From IMG/VR virus record IMGVR_UViG_3300027792_000061, positions 1 through 21,564 of that record: DNA of 21,564 nucleotides; one strand, written 5' to 3'. Numbering within the stretch: position 1 is the first letter of the stretch; every line of letters begins with the position of its first letter. Source of the DNA: a virus. Below are positions 13,230-20,738 of this stretch, one piece after another. The translations under genes and the position numbers were made by a program. The notes under the pieces are model-generated. The model had not been told where the DNA came from, made no database searches, and was given only the letters and a program-made list of their open reading frames with translations.

Positions 13230-13413
13230 CGACTGCGAGGTCAAGCGAGCCACTGATAAGGCTCTCCTCATCTACATCCCAGACTTGGAAGAGAGCCGCT
13301 GGATTCCAAAGTCAGCTGTCCACGACGACTCAGAGGTCTTTGACGATGAAGAGAACAGTAGAGGCACACTCGTCATCGTAGATTGGTTCGCTGAGAAGGA
13401 AGACCTTGTATGA
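13213..13413 (+). CDS. Small acidic conserved-type phage protein (66 residues)
   Basis: ATG 13213 lies inside the end of the previous gene. An in-frame GTG at 13186 would give a less plausible N-terminus. The pattern RATDKALLIYIP, then WIPKSAVHDDSEV, then GTLVIVDWFAEKEDL matches a small protein family I have seen in phages and bacteria, with a conserved WIPKS-x-HDDSEV core, but I know no function for it. It is beta-rich, acidic and about one domain in size. Its stop overlaps the Rad50-like start as ATGA, so it may help drive translation of that ATPase. Confidence 0.75.
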   Translation: MPARFDDCEVKRATDKALLIYIPDLEESRWIPKSAVHDDSEVFDDEENSRGTLVIVDWFAEKEDLV

Positions 13414-15341
13414 TCTTTATTCGCACCATCATCGAAAACTTCTTCTCCATCACTGACAGGGTGACCTGGGAGATGGAGAACCAAGGCCTGGTTCTCATCT
13501 CCGGAGAGAACTACGACAGCCCGGCAGCGGACAGCAATGGCGCCGGCAAGTCGACCCTCTTCGAGGCGTTGGTCTGGGCCCTCTGGGGCAAGACTACGAG
13601 GGGTCAGACCGGTGACGGTGTTGTGAATCGCCAGGCTAAGAAGAACTGCATGGTGGAGGTCTGGGTAGGTCACGAAGACAAGACCTACTGCATCAGCCGC
13701 TACCGCAAGCACGACACGAACGGTAACGATCTCGAATTCGAGCACTACGAAGGTGCCTACTCCAACGATCTGAGCCAAGGCACTTCGACTCTGACCCAGG
13801 ACAAGGTCAACGCTTTCCTCGGCATCGACTACGACACCTTCATCCAGGGACCAATGATCCCTCAAGGGCACTTCAAAAAGTTCTCAGAGATGACCGATGG
13901 TGAGCAGAAGGCCATCTTCGATAGGGCTCTGCAGACTGGCGTTCTGGCTGAGGCGCTGAAAGAGACCAACGATCGTGTTTCGTTAGTCAGTCAGCGCTTG
14001 ACCCAGGATGAGCAAAACTACGCCACCCTGGCAGAAGATATTGGTGATCTACAAGACACTGTGCAGCGCTACGAATCGGAACGGGCCAACTGGAGCAAGG
14101 ACAAACGCTACTCGCTTTGTGACCTGGCTAAGCAGATCGTGGCCGTAGTCGAGCAGCAGGAGGTCTTGTGGGAGCAAAGTCAGGCGATTGACTTCTCCAA
14201 GGCCCTTGCTGACTCCAAGGCCACCACTGCTCACCTCAAGGGTCAGAGCGACGAACTGAAACAGAAGTGGGACGACCTGAGAACTGAGATCAAAGACAAA
14301 CTGGCTACTGCCAGAGCAGGACATAGGTTGGCTTTGGATGCGCTGACCGCTCTGAAGACTGAGGTTGTTGACCTGGAGCGCATGGAGGGATCGCCGTGCC
14401 CAACATGTAGACAGATTGTCAACGAGACACATATCAAGTCCTGCCACCACACTATCGAAAAGAAGATCAGTGATAAGAAGGCACTAGCCAGTTCGCTGTC
14501 CAAGCAGATTGAGCTACTCGAATCTGATCTGACGAACAGCCAAGAAGCCCATAACGCGGCCTACACCACCATCGTAGCCAAGCTCAATGAGCAAGAGACC
14601 TCCCACCTCAAGCTGGTAGACGAGGCCTCAACAGCCAAGGCTTGGGTCAACGAGCTGGCAGCACTGAACCGGCAGGAGTTTACGCTGCGCAAACTGTTCA
14701 AGCAGAAGCAAACCGAGACCACTTCGTTCAACGACTTGATCGACGACGCTCAACGATTGGTGGTCACGAAGAGGGAGGAGATGGCCAAGGTTCGGGCCTC
14801 CATCCGCCGGTTGCAGATCGATCTGGAGCATCTCCACTTCTGGCAATACGGCTTCTCCAACAGAGGGCTGAAGAGTCATATCCTGGCTTCGGTGACGCCA
14901 TTCCTGAATGAGCGGGTCGATCACCACATTCGGGCCTTGGCCGGCGACGAGCTGTCGATCAAGTTCAACACCCAGACCACCCTGAAGTCAGGAGAGACCC
15001 GTGAGAAGTTCTCTGTACAGGTCACCAACCTCCACGGAGCGGATTCTTACGCTGGCAACAGCGGTGGAGAGAAGGGTCGAGCAGATCTCGCGATCAATTT
15101 TGTCATGTCTGACCTTATGTCTTCGCGCTCTCGGCGTCCTTATCCTCAGCGATTTCTCGATGAGCCTTTTGAGAACCTGGATGAATCCGGTGTTGAAGCT
15201 GTCATGGAACTGCTTTCGGATTTGGCAGTGGATGCAGGGTCCATCTTCGTCATCACTCATCTAGATTCAATGAAGGGGCTCTTCGCGAAGACGATGAAAC
15301 TGATCAAGCGCAACGGCGTGACTCAGCTCGAGGCGTCATGA
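13410..15341 (+). CDS. Rad50/SbcC-like recombination ATPase (T4 gp46-like)
   Basis: A 643-residue SMC-type ATPase. The Walker A is SNGAGKST (42-49), preceded by a longer loop than in SbcC (GENYDSPAAD). The coiled-coil arms run through about residues 175-470 around a zinc hook CPTC at 330-333. The ABC signature is NSGGEKGR (about 550-557) and Walker B is FLDEPFENLD (582-591), followed by a D-loop and the H-switch region VITHLDSM. The length is normal for a phage gp46. It would bind the Mre11-like protein at 11274-12380 as the end-processing complex. The start overlaps the upstream stop as ATGA. Confidence 0.96.
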   Translation: MIFIRTIIENFFSITDRVTWEMENQGLVLISGENYDSPAADSNGAGKSTLFEALVWALWGKTTRGQTGDGVVNRQAKKNCMVEVWVGHEDKTYCISRYRKHDTNGNDLEFEHYEGAYSNDLSQGTSTLTQDKVNAFLGIDYDTFIQGPMIPQGHFKKFSEMTDGEQKAIFDRALQTGVLAEALKETNDRVSLVSQRLTQDEQNYATLAEDIGDLQDTVQRYESERANWSKDKRYSLCDLAKQIVAVVEQQEVLWEQSQAIDFSKALADSKATTAHLKGQSDELKQKWDDLRTEIKDKLATARAGHRLALDALTALKTEVVDLERMEGSPCPTCRQIVNETHIKSCHHTIEKKISDKKALASSLSKQIELLESDLTNSQEAHNAAYTTIVAKLNEQETSHLKLVDEASTAKAWVNELAALNRQEFTLRKLFKQKQTETTSFNDLIDDAQRLVVTKREEMAKVRASIRRLQIDLEHLHFWQYGFSNRGLKSHILASVTPFLNERVDHHIRALAGDELSIKFNTQTTLKSGETREKFSVQVTNLHGADSYAGNSGGEKGRADLAINFVMSDLMSSRSRRPYPQRFLDEPFENLDESGVEAVMELLSDLAVDAGSIFVITHLDSMKGLFAKTMKLIKRNGVTQLEAS

Positions 15342-15907
15342 TCAGTTTCAAACTTCCAGATGATGCCTTGAACAAGGCACTATGTGACTTGGCCATCAAT
15401 GACATCAAGGAATCCCTGTCTAAAATCGGATGGGACATGAGTATGTTCGCTGGGCCTCTCAAAGTCACGTTAAGGTCAGATCTAGGTCCAGACTACAAGT
15501 TGTCATTGTTTGCTTCGATCAAGGTACAATCCGCTGCGAAATTAGTGACTGTGGAAGATGTCGTCTCCCACATGGCACTGCTGACCGTTGGAGATTCATC
15601 AGAGCAAGCCAAATTGATCTCAATGCACATGAGGACTATGGCTCATGAGATGGTCGGTGGCATCCTCAAGGAGTATGGCACCAGCTACGCTGAGGAATCC
15701 AAACGGCGCTACGAGGCCTTGAAGAAGCAAGCTGAAAACCCAAACTACATCTTCCCTAACTTCCCTATTATCTCTGATCCAACATTGCCTCCTGGCACAA
15801 TGAAGTTGGTATCTCCAAATGGAGAGGTTGTAATGAAGATCAAAGAAGAGACAGTCAAAGAAGCTATCGACGATAGAAAAAAGAACGCCAAATGGAAGAT
15901 CGACTGA
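15338..15907 (+). CDS. Hypothetical 189-residue protein
   Basis: Not recognised. ATGA overlap with the Rad50-like stop implies coupled translation. The N-terminal half alternates helix and strand (DALNKALCDLAINDIKESL, LKVTLRSDL, KLSLFASIKV). The middle is a long helix (HMRTMAHEMVGGILKEYG...SKRRYEALKKQAE). The C-terminal third has a Pro-rich segment (FPIISDPTLPPGTM) followed by a beta hairpin (MKLVSPNGEVVMKIK) and a basic tail. The coding sequence is less GC-rich than the Rad50-like gene. The function is unknown. Confidence 0.8.
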   Translation: MISFKLPDDALNKALCDLAINDIKESLSKIGWDMSMFAGPLKVTLRSDLGPDYKLSLFASIKVQSAAKLVTVEDVVSHMALLTVGDSSEQAKLISMHMRTMAHEMVGGILKEYGTSYAEESKRRYEALKKQAENPNYIFPNFPIISDPTLPPGTMKLVSPNGEVVMKIKEETVKEAIDDRKKNAKWKID

Positions 15908-15921
15908 CACAGGAGTTGATC

Positions 15922-16338
15922 ATGAAAACAGTGTACATTGCAGGTCCATTCACAGCGCCAACTCCATGGCTAATCGAGAACAATGTTCGACGGGCCGAAG
16001 AGTTGTCACTGAAGGTGTGTGCCCTAGGCAATGTCGTAGCTCTTTGTCCACACACCATGTACAGGTTCTTTTATGGTATGGAGACGGCCAATTACTGGTA
16101 CGAGGCCACTCTTGAGTTGCTTCGACGGTGCGATGCTATTATCATGCTCAACGGATGGGAACAATCCACCGGAGCCGTTGGAGAGCACACAGAAGCTATC
16201 GAGTTGAGCATCCCAATCTTCACTGAAGATCAGCTTGATCTGGTGCAGGACTGGGCCAAGCTGGTACTACCAAGCCAGCAGGAAGTTCACAACTGGCTGC
16301 AGCTGGAAAAGGCCAAGAGGAAGGGTCACCATGAGTAG
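15922..16338 (+). CDS. DUF4406/nucleoside 2-deoxyribosyltransferase-like protein
   Basis: 138 residues from ATG 15922, fixed by AGGAG at 15911-15915. A longer in-frame ATG at 15892 overlaps the previous gene. The fold signature is VYIAGPF at the N-terminus, helix NVRRAEELSLKV, PHTMY, then CDAIIMLNGWEQSTGAVGEHTEA and a final IPIF strand. This is the nucleoside deoxyribosyltransferase-like/DUF4406 pattern, with the likely active-site Glu in GEHTEA. The true family exchanges or hydrolyses N-glycosidic bonds of deoxynucleosides or nucleotides, so a role in nucleotide salvage or modification is plausible but not shown. The tail past residue 105 is helical and basic. Confidence 0.85.
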   Translation: MKTVYIAGPFTAPTPWLIENNVRRAEELSLKVCALGNVVALCPHTMYRFFYGMETANYWYEATLELLRRCDAIIMLNGWEQSTGAVGEHTEAIELSIPIFTEDQLDLVQDWAKLVLPSQQEVHNWLQLEKAKRKGHHE

Positions 16339-16798
16339 CCAGAAGAAAAACGATCAGAGGTCTCCATTCGAGAAGAAGATAGCCGAGAAGAAGGAGAAGG
16401 CCGCCGAGCAGGAGGAAAAAGACATCCAGGAGGAGTACATCCGAGCACGGGCTCTCAAGGAGTGGCCTACGGTCAAGCACCTCAATCAGGCGCTCCGCTA
16501 CCTAGAGGTCTTTGCTCAGCTGATGAAGATCAAGCCATTCCTGGCCTGGATGAAGAAGCACATCGAAATTCACGATCAGGTGAATCACCAGGAGAAGACG
16601 ATCGACACCTTCGTCGTCTACAAGGACGAGACCCAAGAGATCCACGCCCATGACATCCCTGACGATGCGCCGCCAGACCAGAATCTGATTCGCTGCCCTG
16701 GCTGCGGCGTGCTATTCGACGCCAACGTGCGGGCTCCGGTGATTCAGCTCGCCACTTCGATCCCGAAAGATCTGACACCCCCTACGAAGAAAGAGTAG
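16331..16798 (+). CDS. Unrecognised 155-residue charged protein with CPGC motif
   Basis: Start ATG 16331 overlaps the previous gene by 8 nt and has AAGAGGAAGGG upstream; the longer frame from 16235 is not favoured. The N-terminal 45 residues are a very charged helix (FEKKIAEKKEKAAEQEEKD). A helical domain follows (HLNQALRYLEVFAQLMKIKPFLAWMKKH), then a strand-rich part (IDTFVVYKDETQEIHAHDI), a CPGCG knuckle near residue 126 and a tail with TPPTKKE. A lone CxxC plus nearby His could bind zinc in a dimer. Family and function are unknown. Confidence 0.8.
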   Translation: MSSQKKNDQRSPFEKKIAEKKEKAAEQEEKDIQEEYIRARALKEWPTVKHLNQALRYLEVFAQLMKIKPFLAWMKKHIEIHDQVNHQEKTIDTFVVYKDETQEIHAHDIPDDAPPDQNLIRCPGCGVLFDANVRAPVIQLATSIPKDLTPPTKKE

Positions 16799-16801
16799 TC
16801 C

Positions 16802-16827
16802 GTTGCCGAGCCAATCAGTGGCTCAAC
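16802..16827 (+). promoter_or_regulatory. Short hairpin just before a ribosome binding site
   Basis: GAGCC (16808-16812) and GGCTC (16820-16824) form a 5-bp stem with a 7-nt loop; flanking GTTG and CAAC could extend an alternative stem. No T run follows, so it is not a terminator. It sits directly upstream of the AGGAGG site of the next gene and might affect mRNA processing or access. Weak evidence. Confidence 0.25.
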
Positions 16828-16838
16828 AGGAGGCTATG

Positions 16839-17168
16839 ATGTCAAAGAAGAGTGGTTCCAAAATCGATCTGGTCAGGAAGTTCCTTCTGACTGACCCACA
16901 AGGCACGTTCAAGGACTTCGACAAAGCGACTCCGGGTGTGCTTTCGTCATCGTACTTCGCAACGATGAAGAGCCAGCTCAAGAAAAAAGGTGAGCTGGCT
17001 TTGGCCAGCGGTGCCAAGGTCAAGAGGGCTCCGAGAAAGGCGGCAGGAATCCCCCCGGTGAATGGCTCTCTCTCGTCCAAGGTCGCCGACCAGAGAGCAT
17101 TCCTGGACTGGGTGGATGTCGGCATTGCCAATGGCTATGTCGACAAGCTCAAAGATCATCTCGCGTAG
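16839..17168 (+). CDS. Unrecognised 109-residue basic protein, HTH-like N-terminus
   Basis: Adjacent ATGs at 16836 and 16839 follow AGGAGG at 16828-16833; 16839 gives the better spacing. The N-terminal segment (SKIDLVRKFLLTDPQGTFKDFDKATPG then SSSYFATMKSQLKKKG) reads as a helix-turn-helix with a basic recognition-type helix. A basic linker (AKVKRAPRKAAG) and a short helical C-terminus (DQRAFLDWVDVGIANGYVDKLKDHL) follow. It lies three genes upstream of the terminase large subunit, so a small terminase or DNA-binding regulator role is possible, but this is only inference from position and shape. Confidence 0.75.
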   Translation: MSKKSGSKIDLVRKFLLTDPQGTFKDFDKATPGVLSSSYFATMKSQLKKKGELALASGAKVKRAPRKAAGIPPVNGSLSSKVADQRAFLDWVDVGIANGYVDKLKDHLA

Positions 17169-17189
17169 TCCGATGGAAGGGGTGTCCCT

Positions 17190-17768
17190 GTGGGAAAGCC
17201 GTTAGTAATTGGGATCGACAACGGACTCTTGGGAGCGATCGTCGTCGTCGACGTGAACTTCCGCCTGGTGGACTACAGGGACACCCCAACCGTCAACCTC
17301 GGCAAGAAGGGCAAGGTCAAGCACGACTTCGCCACCGCTGAGATGGGCAACATACTCAGAGAATTCATGGCTTTGAGCGACAACGTCATGGTCTGGTTGG
17401 AACAGGCCCAGGCAATGCCCAAGCAAGGGCTCAGCTCCACGTTCAAGACGGGACGAGGGTTCGGTTTGTGGGAAGGAATCTGTATCGGATTGGGGATCAA
17501 ATATGATATAGTCCACCCCGCTACGTGGACCAAGGTGGTGTTGAGAGATGTGCCGGCAGGAGACCCCAAAGCCAGGTCGATGACGAAGTGCCAGCGGCTG
17601 TACCCCACACTGCCGCTGACCAAGCCACGAGGCAAAGTTCTATCCCTGGACGGTCGATCCGACGCATCTTTGATCGCCACCTACGGCATGCTGCAGATGA
17701 AGGGTCAAGACCCAGGAGAGATCAATGTCAGACAAGTCGAAAAAAGGCCGCCCCCAAGAAGAGCCTAA
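17190..17768 (+). CDS. RuvC-like Holliday junction resolvase
   Basis: A 192-residue RNase H-fold nuclease with a GTG start. The catalytic acidic set fits RuvC: D10 in VIGIDNGLLGAI, E71 in WLEQAQAMPKQG, and D154/D158 in LDGRSDASLIA. The Gly-rich stretch TGRGFGLWEGICIGLGI and HPATWTK match phage RuvC-like proteins. It would cut branched recombination intermediates so that terminase can package linear DNA. Its last 44 nt overlap a small Cys-rich gene in another frame, giving a basic, Pro-rich C-terminus (EKRPPPRRA) dictated partly by that overlap. Confidence 0.93.
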   Translation: MGKPLVIGIDNGLLGAIVVVDVNFRLVDYRDTPTVNLGKKGKVKHDFATAEMGNILREFMALSDNVMVWLEQAQAMPKQGLSSTFKTGRGFGLWEGICIGLGIKYDIVHPATWTKVVLRDVPAGDPKARSMTKCQRLYPTLPLTKPRGKVLSLDGRSDASLIATYGMLQMKGQDPGEINVRQVEKRPPPRRA

Positions 17769-17856
17769 GCCTAAGACACCCGAGGTCCCACGATGCTCCA
17801 AGTGCAGACAACCCGTGCTGCGTTGCACATGCAAGGACAATGAGCTGAAGAAATAG
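17725..17856 (+). CDS. 43-residue zinc-knuckle-like protein
   Basis: A short open frame. ATG 17725 has AGGAG at 17714-17718, 6 nt upstream. It encodes a basic Pro/Lys arm (KSKKGRPQEEPKPKTPE) and then C24-SK-C27...C36-T-C38, a likely zinc knuckle. It overlaps the RuvC-like end by 44 nt and ends 1 nt before the next ATG, filling what would otherwise be the only gap here. The arrangement supports a real gene. Function unknown. Confidence 0.72.
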   Translation: MSDKSKKGRPQEEPKPKTPEVPRCSKCRQPVLRCTCKDNELKK

Positions 17857-17857
17857 A

Positions 17858-18400
17858 ATGAGCCAGGCTGAGCGTGCATACGTCGCCATCGACGTGAACA
17901 ACCTCTGGCATTCCTGCCGGGAGATCCATGGCAGGGACGCGAGGGTCAGCTACTCATCTCTGAAGCAGCTGATCTGTTCCAGACAGTTCGCGAACATGCC
18001 GCGACAAGCGAAGATCGTTGCCTATGCTGTGACCGTCCAAGGCAGCGACAAGCAGCCCGCTCAGAATGCTCGCTTCCTGCGATCACTCCGCAACCTTGGT
18101 TTCACAGTGAAGACCAGAGATATGAGGATCGAAAAAGGTCTTCTCAAGCCGTATGCCACGGATTGGGATGTTGGAATTGCCGTTGACGCTATCAGCGACA
18201 TCGATACCTTCGACACCTTCGTGCTGGTTTCTGGTGACGGTGACTACGCTCTGTTGCTTGAGAGGTTGAAGAGGTTGAACAAGCGAGTTGAAGTGATCAC
18301 TTTTCAGAATGTCGCCTCGAGTCTGCTGCACAACGCCGCTGACGAGATCATATTCTTGACGGATAGAGAAGTGTTCCAAGACCCGGGAAGACGGTCATGA
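17858..18400 (+). CDS. NYN/PIN-like (LabA/DUF88) ribonuclease-type protein
   Basis: A 180-residue NYN-domain protein. The acidic active-site pattern is present: D12 with N14-N15 (AYVAIDVNNLWHS), D104 and D110 in WDVGIAVD, and D127-x-D129 in VSGDGDY. NYN domains are PIN-like metal-dependent nucleases that act on RNA. The full domain is contained, with a short polar tail. It starts 1 nt after the 43-residue Cys protein and its stop overlaps the terminase start as ATGA. A role in RNA turnover or processing during infection is plausible; substrate unknown. Confidence 0.9.
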   Translation: MSQAERAYVAIDVNNLWHSCREIHGRDARVSYSSLKQLICSRQFANMPRQAKIVAYAVTVQGSDKQPAQNARFLRSLRNLGFTVKTRDMRIEKGLLKPYATDWDVGIAVDAISDIDTFDTFVLVSGDGDYALLLERLKRLNKRVEVITFQNVASSLLHNAADEIIFLTDREVFQDPGRRS

Positions 18401-20259
18401 ACGAAGAGATCAAGAAGAACCCGCCTCCCAAAAGGACAGCGGTCAAGATCAAACCGACACGGCAGGCCGTAAAAATCAAGAAAGACGAGCAGCCAATCCA
18501 AGATGTCCTTGGTAACCTGATGCCATCGCAGCAGGCCCATGACTTCTCAGGTATCAGCTCAATCTCTCCGGCTAGTGTTAGCCCAGACCAGTTGAATGCC
18601 CTCAAGCAAGAGAACTTCCTGCTATGGGCTTGCACAACAGGTATCGAGGTTGATCACAAACCGTTTGACATAGACTCGCACAAGTACCTTATTCCGATGT
18701 ATCTGGATCGAAACAAGGAATTTGTGCTAATGAAGAGCGCCCAGATGGGTGCCACGATCTTCGTTCTGCTCAAGCTCTTCTGGTTCTGCCTATACCGTTC
18801 GGTCAAGGCTTGCTTCTTCTTCCCCACCCAGGATGATGTAGCCCTGCTGTCCAAAGATCGGCTCTATCCCCTGGTGATGAGCAACCCAGAGTTAGCTGAT
18901 GCCGTTCAAGACACTGACACCATCGGATTCAAAAAGGTAGGAGCCAAGTCTTCCCTCTACATGCGCCACCTCGGCGGCGTCGCCTCCAAGGACTCTACCC
19001 CATTTGACATGCTAGCCTTCGACGAAGTCCGACTGATGAATGCAGCGGACATCGACCAAGCGAGGGAACGCGTAAGCCACAGCATCTTCAAATGGATCAT
19101 GCAAGTTTCCACCGCCGGCTATCCACACGCGGACATTCACCGGCAGTTCATTCAGGGTACTCAGAATTACTGGCACTCTAAGTGTAACTGCCCTGACGGA
19201 GTGATCTTGTCTGAGGTGTGGCCAGATTGCATGGCCATCACTGACAAGGAGATCTACTACCGATGCCCCCGTTGCAAGATGAGGATCAACGATCCCCAGA
19301 ATGGCCGATTCATACCGCACAATCCTGGCGTGGACGTCTCCAGCTACCACATCCACCAGATGATGTCGAAGTTCATATCGCCGGCAGAGATCTGGCGTGC
19401 CTTTACCACGACCCAAAACCTGAAAGAGTTCCACAACGCCAAGCTGGGCAAGCCATACGTCGATGCTGAAAACGTCCCGGTCAGCACAGATGATCTGATC
19501 GCATGCGAGAACACAGACATCCTGTGGGGCCCTGTCAAGGGCCGCAAGAGCCAGGTCGCCATGGGCGTGGACCAGATGTCAGGCAACAACTACGTGGTCA
19601 TCGCGGAGCGCCAACCTGGAAAGAAGAGAATAATCCATTACGAGATCATCGACAGCATGAATCCGATGTACTACGAAGGTGGGCAGCGGATCACTCCGTT
19701 CAAGCGCCTCTACCAATTGATGAAGGAGTACGACGTCGATCTGTGCATCATCGACGCCATGCCTAACTCCAATGAGGCGATCGACTTCGCTCGTACTTTC
19801 CCACGACGTGTCTTTGTGGCCTGGTACCTCGATAGCCATGGCACTCAGAGAGACATTGTGCAGTGGGGAGACCGTCCCAAGGACAAGATGAACGTCCGCA
19901 AGGGTGGACCAGGACTCAAGTTCAAGTACACTTGCGTTCTCAACCGTTACATGTCGATCGATTTCGCACTTGCTGAGATTGCCCACCGCAATTGCGAGTG
20001 GCCTGCCCCAAGCACGCTGATCCAAATGGCCCGTGGCCTTGAGACCGGCCGCTACGAACCCCAGGCGATTTTCCGCAACTACTTCTACTTGCATGCCACG
20101 AAAATCGTTCGGCAAAAGGCTGTCGTCAACGAGGAAACTGGCACGTTCAGAATGGAGTGGGTTAACCTCGGTCTGGATCCGCACAGCGTGCATGCGTGGA
20201 ACTTCTGCAACATCGCCTTGGAACGATTGCGGCGCGTGCCACTCATGACATTTGGTTAG
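18397..20259 (+). CDS. Terminase large subunit, GpA type
   Basis: A 620-residue packaging motor/nuclease of the lambda GpA-like family. The ATPase part has a deviant Walker A KSAQMGAT (113-120), a strand into FFFPTQDD, and Walker B MLAFDE (205-210) followed by a coupling segment VSTAGYP. A zinc-ribbon-like insertion has C263-x-C265 and C290-x2-C293. The nuclease part shows D392 (MGVDQMSGNNYVVI), D453 (LCIIDAMPN) and a C-terminal D in GLDPHSVHAWNF. The first 45 residues are a Lys/Pro-rich arm. It overlaps the NYN gene by 4 nt. No obvious small subunit is adjacent. Confidence 0.94.
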   Translation: MNEEIKKNPPPKRTAVKIKPTRQAVKIKKDEQPIQDVLGNLMPSQQAHDFSGISSISPASVSPDQLNALKQENFLLWACTTGIEVDHKPFDIDSHKYLIPMYLDRNKEFVLMKSAQMGATIFVLLKLFWFCLYRSVKACFFFPTQDDVALLSKDRLYPLVMSNPELADAVQDTDTIGFKKVGAKSSLYMRHLGGVASKDSTPFDMLAFDEVRLMNAADIDQARERVSHSIFKWIMQVSTAGYPHADIHRQFIQGTQNYWHSKCNCPDGVILSEVWPDCMAITDKEIYYRCPRCKMRINDPQNGRFIPHNPGVDVSSYHIHQMMSKFISPAEIWRAFTTTQNLKEFHNAKLGKPYVDAENVPVSTDDLIACENTDILWGPVKGRKSQVAMGVDQMSGNNYVVIAERQPGKKRIIHYEIIDSMNPMYYEGGQRITPFKRLYQLMKEYDVDLCIIDAMPNSNEAIDFARTFPRRVFVAWYLDSHGTQRDIVQWGDRPKDKMNVRKGGPGLKFKYTCVLNRYMSIDFALAEIAHRNCEWPAPSTLIQMARGLETGRYEPQAIFRNYFYLHATKIVRQKAVVNEETGTFRMEWVNLGLDPHSVHAWNFCNIALERLRRVPLMTFG

Positions 20260-20268
20260 GATCAAACT

Positions 20269-20517
20269 ATGAGCCATCCAGACTTTGAGGTTGATCAATG
20301 GGTCGAGGTAAGGTCTTCCAATTTATCCGCCGTGGGGACAAAGGACGACTTCCTGATCGTCCAGTTCAGGAACGGGGAGATGTACCGCTATCCGGATCTA
20401 GCACACGAGATGGAAGAGATCCTGAATGCGGAGTCATCGGGGAAGTACTTCCACCAGAACATCCGACACCAGAGCTACGAAAGGCTGGAAAAGGGAAGCT
20501 GGCCGGAAGCCCAGTAG
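20269..20517 (+). CDS. KTSC-domain protein (82 residues)
   Basis: The KTSC pattern is clear: VRSSNLSAVGTKDDFLIVQFRNGEMYRYPDL (split: 14-29 and 30-44) followed by LNAESSGKYFHQNIR. The family is small, named from conserved residues, and has no firmly established biochemical function. The start at ATG 20269 follows AGGATC. A slippery AAAGGGA heptamer lies in the correct phase 19 nt before the TAG stop, so a fraction of ribosomes may continue in the -1 frame to 20738. Confidence 0.9.
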   Translation: MSHPDFEVDQWVEVRSSNLSAVGTKDDFLIVQFRNGEMYRYPDLAHEMEEILNAESSGKYFHQNIRHQSYERLEKGSWPEAQ

Positions 20518-20738
20518 AAGATCTGGGCGACATCCCAAAGCTGTCGCACAAGGAAGGTGGCCTGGCGAATGTCAAGTCCTACTGCCGATTCTACTTGAAG
20601 AGACCGTGGCGCCTCCTGCTGATGAGCATCTGCTCTGGTGGTGGGACGAGACCTCCGTGTGTCGACTTCTACTGGTGCCTGCAGAAGCCATTCAAGGAGA
20701 AAGACCCGGATAGCTTCGACGAGGGAGAAGAGGATTAG
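20298..20738 (+). CDS. Overlapping -1 frame: possible frameshift extension of the KTSC protein
   Basis: This frame is open from ATG 20298 to 20738 and overlaps the KTSC gene for 220 nt. The overlapped part is Gly/Arg/Pro-rich and looks like an out-of-frame shadow. The part after about 20518 looks coding: an aromatic segment (YCRFYLKRPWRLLLM), CVDFYWC, and an acidic end DPDSFDEGEED. It stops immediately before the RNase H ATG. No ATG/GTG/TTG with a ribosome binding site exists in this frame near 20518. Either the KTSC ribosome shifts -1 at 20490-20496, or translation starts at ATG 20298, which has GAGG upstream. Which one is used is not decided by the sequence. Confidence 0.5.
   Translation: MGRGKVFQFIRRGDKGRLPDRPVQERGDVPLSGSSTRDGRDPECGVIGEVLPPEHPTPELRKAGKGKLAGSPVEDLGDIPKLSHKEGGLANVKSYCRFYLKRPWRLLLMSICSGGGTRPPCVDFYWCLQKPFKEKDPDSFDEGEED
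20490..20496 (+). other. Candidate -1 ribosomal frameshift site AAAGGGA
   Basis: In KTSC codon phase the site reads A-AAG-GGA, an X-XXY-YYZ heptamer. A 5-bp hairpin, CCCAG (20510-20514) with CTGGG (20523-20527), lies 13 nt downstream and covers the TAG stop. The spacing is longer than usual. A shift here joins the KTSC frame to the open frame ending at 20738. Confidence 0.4.

Noticed and set aside
20426-20713. Third overlapping frame downstream of the KTSC gene
   Set aside because: It is Arg/Ser/Gly-rich without fold-like patterning, and it ends before the RNase H start with no ribosome binding site; the -1 frame explains the region better.
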